Position numbers and translations under genes: made by a program
Part shown: positions 1 through 5,680 of the stretch, one piece after another
How positions within the stretch are numbered: the first letter of the stretch is position 1
Layout: every line of letters begins with the position of its first letter
Notes under the pieces: generated by a model
Databases searched by the model: none
Seen by the model: the letters and a program-made list of their open reading frames with translations, nothing else
Told to the model about the DNA's origin: nothing
Source of the DNA: CAYWNK01 sp047639615
Lineage (GTDB): Bacteria > Planctomycetota > UBA1135 > GCA-002686595
Assembly (NCBI GenBank): GCA_047639615.1
Contig: JBLIOL010000338.1
Location: 1 to 5,680, forward strand
Direction: 5' to 3'
Length of the DNA stretch: 5,680 nt

Positions 1-30
1 CGCCTGCGCGCGCCCACCGACAACCTAGGT

Positions 31-87
31 GGGGCCCGCGACCCTTGCCGCGGGCCCCTCCTAGCTACCATTCGAGCGAGTGCTCGA
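31..87 (-). terminator. Two inverted repeats just downstream of the lipoprotein gene, possible transcription end
   Basis: Directly after the lipoprotein stop codon (88-90) lies a 6-bp hairpin, TCGAGC at 72-77 against GCTCGA at 82-87 with a 4-base loop. Fourteen bases further on is a perfect 10-bp GC hairpin, GGGGCCCGCG at 31-40 against CGCGGGCCCC at 49-58 with an 8-base loop. Position right after a stop suggests a terminator or a 3'-end stabilising structure. Neither strand has a T-run next to the stem, so it is not a canonical Rho-independent terminator. The symmetry could also serve a convergent gene beyond the left edge. Confidence 0.45.
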
Positions 88-2691
88 TCAGTTGTTGTTG
101 ATGTCCATCAACTCGCCGTTGTCTTCCCAGCGGTTGCCGGAGATGTAGACGTAGCCCGTGGTGTGCAACGTTCCGAAGGAGTAGTCCCGGCCGAAAAAGT
201 TGTTCACCAGGCGGCAGTTGGTGGGGTCGCCGTAGCCGACCCCTTTGTCCGTGAAGTACACGGTGAAGTTGCCGCCGTTCAGCCAGTTGCCCTCGATTAG
301 GAAGTTGTCGACTGGGCCGGCGCCGGTCTGCACGATGAAGGTCGCGTTCGACTTGTAGGGCGGGCCCACGTTCACCGGCATGTCCATGTTGTTGCCACGG
401 AAGACGAAGTTGGAACCCCAGCGGGTCTGGTCGCCATCGGCGTGGGCGCCGTCGTTGGTGCCCAAGTGGTGGATCCAGGAGCTCTGGAAGAGCACGTTGC
501 TGGTGGCCTTGATGGCATCGCCGCCCGACTCGTGGATGTTCAGCCTAGCTGCGCTGAAGTCGCCACCGTAGATGCCGGAGCTGGTGATATTCTTGATCTC
601 GCCGTCTTCGATGACGAGGCCGGAGTGACCCTCAGTGGCGCGTAGGCCGTAGGGGGTGGCGTAGCCGCCATCGATGATGAAGTTGCGCAGGGTGACGTTG
701 GGTGCCCTGATCTCGACGGTGCCGTGTACGTGCACGTTCTCGATCACCGCGCCAGCTTGAGTCACGATGATCGTGCCCGAGGATGTCAGTGCACCGGGGT
801 CGGTGGGGCCGGTGTTGAAGGGGCCGGGCTTGACGCCGCCGCCGTTGCTGCCTTGCTCGTTGACCACCAAGCGCACAGAGCGATCACCGGATCCGAAGCC
901 GTCGGTGAGGTTGGTGAAGGTCACGACCTCGGGGTAGTCGCCCACGTCCATGCTCTCGATCAGAGAGCCGTCCACGGTCAGGGTGACGGTGGTGCTGGCG
1001 CCGCTGGCCAAGCTTCCCAGGTCGTCGCTGAGCTCGAACCAGGGGCTCGACTCGGCAATGCGCCAGTTGAGGGCTTCGCCGCCGATGTTCGAGAGCACGT
1101 AGTCCCGTGAGCTCGAGGCGGGCGAGGTGCCTTCCTGAGTCAGGAAAAGGATCTCGCCACCGGGGCTGACGGATAGGTGACCGGAGTTCGTGGCGGTGCT
1201 GCCGGCCAGGAAGTTCTGCTCGATCTCTTGGTCACTAAGGGCGCGTTCGTAGACGGCCACCAGGTGCATGGAACCCATCCAGGGGCGGTTCGCACCAAAC
1301 TCGTTGGCCAGACCGAAGCGGTAGCTCGTGTCCCAGTTGCTGAAGTCGCCGGCCAGGGCGCTGCTCGAGCTCACGTCCGCATTGATATAGACACGAGCCT
1401 CGCCGCCGGCCGTGCGCGTGTAGACCACGTGCTGCAGGCCGGGATGGGCGCTGCCGCCGGCGGTGCTCAGGATCGGCATGCCGTCCAGGTCGCTGCCGGT
1501 GTGGCGGGCGCGCATGTTGAACGTGTCGGAGGGCTGGCCGGACCAGAGTCCCTGGCCGAGGGTGAAGTTCCGCATGCTGGAGCCTCCTGAGAGGCTGACC
1601 AGACGTGCCGGACCTTCTTGATTCAGGTTGTCGGGAACGATCCAGGCTTCGACCGTAAGTGCGCCGCTGCTGCGCACGCTCTCGGTGAGCCTGGTGGCGG
1701 GCCCGGTGGTTGCGATCAAGGTGGGTGTGTTCACCGAAAGGCTACCGGGGCCCCAGCTGACGGCCGAGGGGTTCTCGATCACCAGGTCTAGGGCGGGTTG
1801 GTTGCCGGACACATCGTGAACCACGCTGCCGCTGGCTTCGTCGAAGCGGTATTCGGCTACCAGGCCGGCGGTCACGCGATCGCCGTTGTTGGATTCCAAG
1901 ATGCGCAGATCAACTTCAAACTCGCCGCGCAGGGCGGGCACGTTGTCGTTGACCACGAGCACCGTCGCTCGGTGCAGGCCGACGGCTAGGCCAGCGACCA
2001 CGTCGCCGTCCAGGGTGACTTGTACGTCATCGCTCAGGCCTGCTTCGAGGGTGGCGTTCACCGTCTCCAGCTCGAGCCAGGGCTCCGAGACAGTGGCGCT
2101 CCAGACGAGCGGACCGTCGCCGGTGTTCTCCAGGTGGAAACGACCTTCGGGCAGCCCTTGGGATTGGCCCGCGTCAGCTTCGAGGCTCAGGCCGTCTTCA
2201 GGTGACAGCTCGATCTCGCCGTTCAGGCTCAGGTCCAGGACGCTAAGTAGGAAGGCTAGGTACAGGTCTGCGTTTCCCCCAAGGTCGGTCACGACAATGT
2301 CGGCCGGATATTCGCCGATGGGGAGCCCATTGGCGTAGGTGCTGTCCAGGGTCACCGTCACAGAGGTTTGGGCGCCCGGACCGAGCGTACCACCGTCGAT
2401 GTCGGGGATCAGCCACGGAACCGAAGAGCTGAACTCCCAGTCCAATGTGGATTGGCCGCGGTTGGCCACTCGGTAGGTGCGCGATCCATCCGGAAAGGGC
2501 CCCCCGCGAGGTCCACGCACGTGGAAGGCGTTCCCTCCTGAGACGCTCAGATCGGAATTGTAGACAGAGCCTGAGCCGCCCGTGATGGGTGCGCTCGAGG
2601 ACAAGTCTGCATCTGTGCAGGATTGGAGAGAGAGTGCGGCGATGATGCACAGGGGCAGCAACGCGAGCGATTGAGAGCGGGTCGAAGTCAT
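88..2691 (-). CDS. Secreted lipoprotein with BACON-like repeats, LamG-type domain and C-terminal parallel beta-helix
   Basis: The 867-residue product starts with a basic/hydrophobic signal peptide (about 1-24) ending in the lipobox LQSC, with Cys25 as the likely lipidated residue; Gln at -2 is uncommon. Three beta-sandwich repeats follow the same pattern N-x-G-x3-L-x-W-x6-P-W at N77, N189 and N535, each followed by a Gly-rich turn, a VTVTL-type strand and a VG/IG-x-[YH] strand. They resemble BACON/abnormal-spindle-like beta-sandwiches. Residues about 275-495 are a LamG/concanavalin-like domain (GLVAEYRFDE start, LTVEAWI strand, YERALSDQEI end). Residues about 636-867 form a right-handed parallel beta-helix (pectate-lyase fold) with repeated NVTLRNF/GLVIEDGEI-type coils and a GAHADGDQ stretch at 748-755. 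The ATG at 2691 is directly preceded by an in-frame TAG, so no ATG lies further upstream; only a weak AGGT precedes it. It is probably envelope-anchored and carbohydrate-binding or carbohydrate-acting, but no catalytic residue can be named. The gene looks intact. Confidence 0.93.
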   Translation of the reverse strand: MTSTRSQSLALLPLCIIAALSLQSCTDADLSSSAPITGGSGSVYNSDLSVSGGNAFHVRGPRGGPFPDGSRTYRVANRGQSTLDWEFSSSVPWLIPDIDGGTLGPGAQTSVTVTLDSTYANGLPIGEYPADIVVTDLGGNADLYLAFLLSVLDLSLNGEIELSPEDGLSLEADAGQSQGLPEGRFHLENTGDGPLVWSATVSEPWLELETVNATLEAGLSDDVQVTLDGDVVAGLAVGLHRATVLVVNDNVPALRGEFEVDLRILESNNGDRVTAGLVAEYRFDEASGSVVHDVSGNQPALDLVIENPSAVSWGPGSLSVNTPTLIATTGPATRLTESVRSSGALTVEAWIVPDNLNQEGPARLVSLSGGSSMRNFTLGQGLWSGQPSDTFNMRARHTGSDLDGMPILSTAGGSAHPGLQHVVYTRTAGGEARVYINADVSSSSALAGDFSNWDTSYRFGLANEFGANRPWMGSMHLVAVYERALSDQEIEQNFLAGSTATNSGHLSVSPGGEILFLTQEGTSPASSSRDYVLSNIGGEALNWRIAESSPWFELSDDLGSLASGASTTVTLTVDGSLIESMDVGDYPEVVTFTNLTDGFGSGDRSVRLVVNEQGSNGGGVKPGPFNTGPTDPGALTSSGTIIVTQAGAVIENVHVHGTVEIRAPNVTLRNFIIDGGYATPYGLRATEGHSGLVIEDGEIKNITSSGIYGGDFSAARLNIHESGGDAIKATSNVLFQSSWIHHLGTNDGAHADGDQTRWGSNFVFRGNNMDMPVNVGPPYKSNATFIVQTGAGPVDNFLIEGNWLNGGNFTVYFTDKGVGYGDPTNCRLVNNFFGRDYSFGTLHTTGYVYISGNRWEDNGELMDINNN

Positions 2692-2723
2692 CTAGACCTA
2701 AGTTCTGAGCCAAGGAGTCCCGT

Positions 2724-2731
2724 GGGGGGGG
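2724..2731. repeat. Homopolymer run of eight G (C8 on the coding strand)
   Basis: Eight consecutive G residues lie 33 bases upstream of the lipoprotein ATG (C8 in the minus-strand transcript, if transcription begins further upstream). It is outside the coding sequence, so length change would alter spacing rather than frame. It may be chance, or an error-prone assembly site. Confidence 0.6.
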
Positions 2732-2880
2732 AGTCGTTTCGAGGCAGCTTGTTGAGGGCCACCAGATGAGACTGAAGCGGGACATCCCGAAGGCGAGCTA
2801 GTGAGAGCAGGCTCGTCTTTGAGTTCACTTGCCGAAAGCATCGGAAGTGACGGTGTGTTCTGAAAGAAAGCACGGCGGAA

Positions 2881-2906
2881 TCCTCGCCCCTGTTTTGAGG
2901 AGGGGC
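2881..2906. repeat. 26-base block of interleaved inverted arms (A-B-loop-A'-B')
   Basis: The block tiles exactly into TCCTC (2881-2885), GCCCC (2886-2890), a 6-base spacer (2891-2896), GAGGA (2897-2901) and GGGGC (2902-2906). Arm 1 is complementary to arm 3 and arm 2 to arm 4, so the order is A-B-A'-B' rather than that of a simple hairpin. The two pairings exclude each other sterically because the connecting loops have zero length. It sits about 190 bases upstream of the lipoprotein start. Role unknown. Confidence 0.5.
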
Positions 2907-3009
2907 TTGACCCTCACCTGTTCGTCCCAGACCCCGGGCCAGCTGAATCGGTATCGCGATTTCGAAGAATCTACGTGCGGTGGCGGCCTCTACGCCCCGT
3001 GAGGACCGA

Positions 3010-3197
3010 TTTGGGCCAATTCTAGAGCGCGAACTCGGTTGCGAATCACCACTGCCCGTACCGCCAACTGGTGCCCATGTGGCCTCTGGAGGGCCCTAAG
3101 CCGGCCCAAGGAACTTTGGGCCACCGGCCCAAAAGCGGGGAGATTCCGGGCCGGAGATCGGCCTTCTCGGCCGATTGGTGCGCTCCCGTCCCGCGGG
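3010..3197. repeat. Cluster of GGCC-core inverted repeats with four TTGGGCC copies, downstream of the sugar transferase gene
   Basis: The heptamer TTGGGCC occurs at 3011-3017 and 3116-3122, and its reverse complement GGCCCAA at 3103-3109 and 3126-3132. The copy at 3116-3122 can pair left (7 bp, 6-base loop) or right, where TTTGGGCC (3115-3122) and GGCCCAAA (3126-3133) form an 8-bp stem with a 3-base loop. A separate perfect stem, ATCGGCC at 3157-3163 with GGCCGAT at 3169-3175, and the palindrome CCCGCGGG at 3190-3197 touch the sugar transferase stop. On the minus strand four T follow at 3134-3131 but do not directly trail a stem. It may act as a terminator, attenuator or mRNA-stabilising 3' structure. 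Confidence 0.5.
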
Positions 3198-4379
3198 CTA
3201 GTAGGCGCCGCGGCCTGAGACCACGGCCCCGACGGTGCGGAACAGCAGTCCGGCGTCGAAAAGTAGCGAGCGCTTGCGCTGGTACTCGAGGTCCATGCGG
3301 ACCCATTCCTCGAAGCCCACCTCACTGCGACCGCTCACCTGCCAGATGCAGGTCAAGCCGCCGGTGATGTCCAGGCGCTTGCGCTGCCAGGGCTCGTAGG
3401 CCTCAGCCTCATCCAAGGTCGGCGGGCGCGGACCGATGAGGGTCATGTCGCCGCGCAGCAAGTTGAGCAGCTGGGGTAGCTCATCGATGCTGAGTCGCCG
3501 CAGGATGCGGCCGACGGGGGTGATGCGCGGGTCGTTGCGCATCTTGAAGATCGGCCCTTGCTTGTGGTCGTTCTCCTTCTGCAGCGCCTGTCGACGCTCC
3601 TCCGCATCCACGTACATGGAGCGGAACTTATAGAAGGTGAAGGGCACGCCGCCGCGACCGGCACGTTGTTGCTTGAAGATGACCGGGCCGGGGGAGGTGA
3701 GCTTGACCAGGGCGGCCGTCAGCAGCATCAGGGGCGCACAGGCCACCAGGAAGATGCTGGTTGCGACTAGATCTACGATGCGCTTGGTCCAGGGCAGGGT
3801 CTCGAGGAATGCTCCGGAGAGGTCGCCTACGGGCTTTGCCTGGGGGCCGCTCAAGGCGCGCGAGGCCTTGGCGTCCGAGTGCATGGCGTGCAGGAATGCG
3901 CCGCCATCGGTGCCGGTGCCTAGGGGCGGCTGATCCTCTTGGTCGGTGTTTTCCGTGTTCTTGTTCTGCCAGTCGAGCGGGTAGCCGAAGACCTCGCAGC
4001 GCACGGCTAGGTCGGAGTCTTTGGCGACCTCGTAGAGCTTGCGCAGGTGGTCGAGGCAGTCGTCCGCAAAGACCCAAGCGCCCTTAGGCGGGGTCTGGGG
4101 TAGCAGGAACGCAATACGTCCGGAGTCGAGCACGCCTACGGTGTCGTAGATACGCATGCGCTCACGGGCGTACTGGACCATGGGAGCCAGCAGGTTCAGG
4201 TCCCCGCGCTTGACGCGGAAGACCACCATGGAGAAGACGTTGCCGCTGCGATCCGCCCGGGCCCGTTCCTTTTGGAATTGAAGTTCCAATTCACTTACGG
4301 GGATAGCTCCATCCAGGGCGCGGGCCGTGGAAAGTCGCGACAGGAAGCCGCGCTTGGATCGAAGGAACTGGGGGAGCAT
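3198..4379 (-). CDS. Polyprenyl-phosphate sugar-phosphate transferase (bacterial sugar transferase) with N-terminal GGDEF-like domain
   Basis: The 393-residue protein has a C-terminal bacterial sugar transferase domain (about 195-393). Visible family motifs are KRIVD (199-203), a membrane helix broken by Pro216 (about 204-227), SPGPVIF (229-235), YKFRSM (250-255), SIDELPQL (297-304) with the expected catalytic Asp299-Glu300 pair, GPRPP (316-320) and WQVSGRS (346-352). Such enzymes move a phosphosugar from an NDP-sugar to undecaprenyl phosphate, initiating exopolysaccharide or O-antigen synthesis on the inner membrane's cytoplasmic face; the sugar cannot be told from sequence. Instead of the multi-helix N-terminus of WbaP-type enzymes, residues about 30-133 look like a degenerate nucleotidyl-cyclase fold (ERARADRSGNVFSMVVF, RIYDTVGVLDSGRIAFLLP). 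A polar, probably disordered linker covers about 137-195. The ATG at 4379 is the first start after an in-frame TAG at 4422-4424; no Shine-Dalgarno is visible. The gene lies 333 bases after the family 9 glycosyltransferase and is followed by a hairpin-rich gap. Confidence 0.95.
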   Translation of the reverse strand: MLPQFLRSKRGFLSRLSTARALDGAIPVSELELQFQKERARADRSGNVFSMVVFRVKRGDLNLLAPMVQYARERMRIYDTVGVLDSGRIAFLLPQTPPKGAWVFADDCLDHLRKLYEVAKDSDLAVRCEVFGYPLDWQNKNTENTDQEDQPPLGTGTDGGAFLHAMHSDAKASRALSGPQAKPVGDLSGAFLETLPWTKRIVDLVATSIFLVACAPLMLLTAALVKLTSPGPVIFKQQRAGRGGVPFTFYKFRSMYVDAEERRQALQKENDHKQGPIFKMRNDPRITPVGRILRRLSIDELPQLLNLLRGDMTLIGPRPPTLDEAEAYEPWQRKRLDITGGLTCIWQVSGRSEVGFEEWVRMDLEYQRKRSLLFDAGLLFRTVGAVVSGRGAY

Positions 4380-4712
4380 TAGGATCGGATAAGGGGGTGG
4401 CGTTGGACCACCGGCAAATTTCTATCGGACGTAATAGCGTCCGGAAGACAGGCGGCTTCCGACTATTGAGAGGAAATTCGAATCGTCATGTGGGAGCCCG
4501 TCTGCCTACTTGAACCGAGCGAGTACCCAGTGGTCTCTCTCAGGGCATGCATTGTAGTCCTATTGGTCCCAACTGTAGGAGCCGATTCTTGTCACGCGGA
4601 TAATCTTAAGGGGCGTCAACTTTTGCAGCCCACGGGAAAAGTCTCGAATTCGTACCCCTCTATGTGCGTAGCTCCGCAACGAGGACAGGCAATTCGAGCA
4701 AAGATCACACCC
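4380..4712. other. 333-base intergenic region of lower GC without a supported gene
   Basis: Between the family 9 glycosyltransferase stop and the sugar transferase start, GC falls to about 50% (90 of 180 bases over 4561-4740), against about 65-80% in sampled lines of the flanking genes. It should hold the sugar transferase promoter. On the minus strand a TACAAT hexamer (4556-4551) could be a -10, but no good -35 sits at the right spacing; TTGACG (4620-4615) lacks a matching -10. No terminator with a T-run is evident behind the upstream gene. The right part (about 4462-4712) shows no clear repeats. Confidence 0.7.
4396..4461 (-). promoter_or_regulatory. Three small hairpins just upstream of the sugar transferase start (structured leader or operator)
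   Basis: Three perfect inverted repeats lie within 66 bases: GGTGG/CCACC (4396-4400 and 4408-4412, 7-base loop), CGGACG/CGTCCG (4426-4431 and 4438-4443, 6-base loop) and CGGAAG/CTTCCG (4442-4447 and 4456-4461, 8-base loop). The nearest ends 16 bases before the ATG, in the place where a ribosome binding site would be expected; no Shine-Dalgarno is present. They could be leader structures affecting translation or a dyad operator. Short GC-rich stems arise by chance often enough that the call is tentative. Confidence 0.3.
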
Positions 4713-5680
4713 CTAAGGATTGTCTTCGTTGGATGCTATAGCGCTTAGCCGTTCCAAGCAGAATGCGGCTAGCGAATCAGGCTCTAGCGCGAGCATGCTG
4801 GCGGCGGGCAAGGGCTTGTCTCTGTCCGAGCCAGCTGAGGGTTCACGGGCGACCACGTGCTCTGGACCGAAGGGGCCTGTGCGGAGAGGATCCGCGGGGC
4901 CAAAGAGCGCTACTACGGGACAGCCAGCGGCAGCCGCCAAGTGCATGGGGCCTGTATCGCAGCCTACGAAGAGCTGCGCCCGGGCGGCTAGGGACGCGAA
5001 GCCGAGCAGGCTGCTGGCTCCTACCATGACGTGTACGTTAGGACCGGCAACGGCGGCGGCTTCCGCGCCGGCAGCGAGCTCGTCGGGGCCCCCGGTCAAG
5101 CAGACCGGGCCCACCTTGGCTGCAGCTAATAGTCGGGCCAGCTCGCCGTGGCGCTTCGAGGGCCAGCGATTGGGTGGCTTGCTGGCGCCGATGTGCACCA
5201 GGATCGGGGCGCCCCCGAGTTGCTTGAGCTGCTCCTCGGCCCAGGACTCCGCGCCCGGATCCAAGGGCAGGCGCCGCCGTGCGCGCTCGGCCGGCAGGCC
5301 CAGGTAGCGCGCGAATTCCAGCACCTGCTCGAGCATGGGCGTGCGCCGGTGGCCGGCCGGAACACGCTCGTTGTAGAGCAGCCAGCTGCCTTCCTTGGCG
5401 CGCCCGCGGTCGTAGCCCAGCACGCGCGGCGCGCCGCAGGCGCGTGCAACCAGGGCGCTCTTGGCGATGCGCGAGAGGTCGATCACGAGGTCATAGCGTT
5501 CAGCGCGCAGTTCGCGTACCAACTGGCGGCCGGCCTTGAGCATGGCCATGCCCGCGGCTCGCGGCCAGATGTGCACGCGATCCACGCAGGGGTGGCCTTT
5601 GATCAGGGGCGCGGATAAAGGGTGCACGGCCCAGCCAACCTGCACGTCCGGCCAGCCGAGCTTCAGGGCGTCGGCGATGA
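4713..5680 (-). CDS. Glycosyltransferase family 9 (ADP-heptose:LPS heptosyltransferase-like), 5' end outside the window
   Basis: The reading frame is open to the right edge, giving 321 visible residues. The first visible residues, IADALKLGWP, match the segment just after the N-terminal G-D loop of GT9 enzymes, so perhaps 15-25 residues are missing. A GTG at 5645 could be read as a start but would drop this conserved segment. Visible hallmarks (numbered from the first visible residue) are HPLSAPLIKGHPCVDRV (19-35), RYDLVIDLSRIAKSALVAR (61-79), the nucleotide-sugar-site-like VHIGASKPPNRWPSKR (161-176), LTGGPDE (194-200), and the signature GCDTGPMHLAAAAG (239-252) followed by ALFGPADPLRTGPFG (257-271). 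GT9 enzymes have a GT-B fold, act in the cytoplasm and transfer heptose or related sugars to lipid A-linked core. The true donor and acceptor here are unknown. The first-strand catalytic region lies outside the window. GC is very high (80% in one 60-base line), then drops sharply after the stop. Confidence 0.93.
   Translation of the reverse strand, partial: IADALKLGWPDVQVGWAVHPLSAPLIKGHPCVDRVHIWPRAAGMAMLKAGRQLVRELRAERYDLVIDLSRIAKSALVARACGAPRVLGYDRGRAKEGSWLLYNERVPAGHRRTPMLEQVLEFARYLGLPAERARRRLPLDPGAESWAEEQLKQLGGAPILVHIGASKPPNRWPSKRHGELARLLAAAKVGPVCLTGGPDELAAGAEAAAVAGPNVHVMVGASSLLGFASLAARAQLFVGCDTGPMHLAAAAGCPVVALFGPADPLRTGPFGPEHVVAREPSAGSDRDKPLPAASMLALEPDSLAAFCLERLSAIASNEDNP

Larger units (their letters stand above)
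2692..3197. other. 506-base intergenic region without a supported gene
   Basis: No open frame here has coding character or a recognisable product; the short frames are shadows or run into neighbouring genes. The region would hold the 3' end of the sugar transferase transcript (right side) and the promoter and leader of the lipoprotein gene (left side). I found no convincing -35/-10 pair and no sigma-54-type element on the minus strand. What stands out is the density of inverted repeats: a cluster at 3010-3197, a tiled block at 2881-2906, a small CGGG/CCCG hairpin at 2778-2789, and an eight-G run at 2724-2731. Confidence 0.7.

Noticed and set aside
724..1590. Plus-strand open frames of 128 and 137 codons opposite the lipoprotein gene
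   Set aside because: They are antisense to a clearly coding, domain-rich frame, and long antisense frames are expected at high GC.
2243..2785. 180-codon minus-strand frame overlapping the lipoprotein start
   Set aside because: The Arg/Pro/His-rich product is typical of an out-of-frame read, while the overlapping frame has a signal peptide and domains.
2881..2906. A true H-type pseudoknot or riboswitch
   Set aside because: Connecting loops of zero length cannot span 5-bp stems, and no known riboswitch consensus is recognisable; kept only as an unusual repeat.
2990..3367. Short frames on both strands across the hairpin-rich gap and the sugar transferase 3' end
   Set aside because: They extend into the real gene in the wrong frame and are Arg/Pro-rich; no start signal or domain.
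4551..4579. TACAAT as a sigma-70 -10 box for the sugar transferase
   Set aside because: The hexamers 16-18 bases upstream (CTACAG, CCTACA, TCCTAC) do not resemble TTGACA and there is no extended -10, so no promoter is called.
4488..4748. 86-codon plus-strand open frame in the low-GC gap
   Set aside because: It overlaps the 3' end of the glycosyltransferase on the other strand, its best purine-rich stretch lies about 13 bases before the ATG, and the protein has no recognisable domain; it looks like chance.
4720..5307. 195-codon plus-strand frame opposite the glycosyltransferase
   Set aside because: Low-complexity Ala/Ser/Pro/Arg product, antisense to conserved GT9 motifs.
5643..5645. GTG as the start of the family 9 glycosyltransferase
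   Set aside because: The frame continues to the window edge through residues that match the conserved N-terminal helix of the family, so the real start is outside.

Overview
The window reads as a high-GC bacterial chromosome segment carrying three genes, all on the minus strand and therefore transcribed right to left. Sample lines give about 60% GC in the lipoprotein gene and roughly 65 to 80% in the two glycosyltransferase genes. Their products belong to cell-surface carbohydrate biology: a family 9 (heptosyltransferase-type) glycosyltransferase cut by the right edge, an initiating polyprenyl-phosphate sugar-phosphate transferase, and a large lipoprotein. A Planctomycetota-type organism fits best. 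The grounds are the sugar transferase with an N-terminal cyclase-like domain and a GRGAY C-terminus, the multi-domain BACON-like/LamG/beta-helix lipoprotein, and weak or absent Shine-Dalgarno sequences. This is inference from protein style, not a marker gene, and other Gram-negative phyla remain possible.

Layout. Positions 1-87 lie downstream of the lipoprotein gene and hold two inverted repeats that may end transcription. Positions 88-2691 encode the 867-residue lipoprotein: signal peptide with lipobox, two BACON-like beta-sandwich repeats, a LamG-type domain, a third BACON-like repeat and a C-terminal right-handed parallel beta-helix. Positions 2692-3197 are non-coding and unusually rich in inverted repeats, including four copies of a TTGGGCC heptamer and a 26-base block of four 5-base arms. 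Positions 3198-4379 encode the 393-residue sugar transferase. Positions 4380-4712 are non-coding, fall to about 50% GC, and carry three small hairpins close to the sugar transferase start. Positions 4713-5680 encode the family 9 glycosyltransferase, whose N-terminus lies outside the window.

How the parts may work together. The sugar transferase would load the first sugar phosphate onto undecaprenyl phosphate on the cytoplasmic side of the inner membrane. The family 9 enzyme would extend an LPS-core-like or other surface glycan in the cytoplasm. The lipoprotein would be exported and membrane-anchored, where its beta-sandwich and beta-helix modules could bind or process polysaccharide. The gaps of 333 and 506 bases argue against a tightly packed operon; the genes may be separate co-directional units.

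No mobile element, tRNA, rRNA or CRISPR array was seen. The least explained features are the structured 506-base gap, the degenerate cyclase-like domain fused to the sugar transferase, and the beta-helix module of unknown activity.
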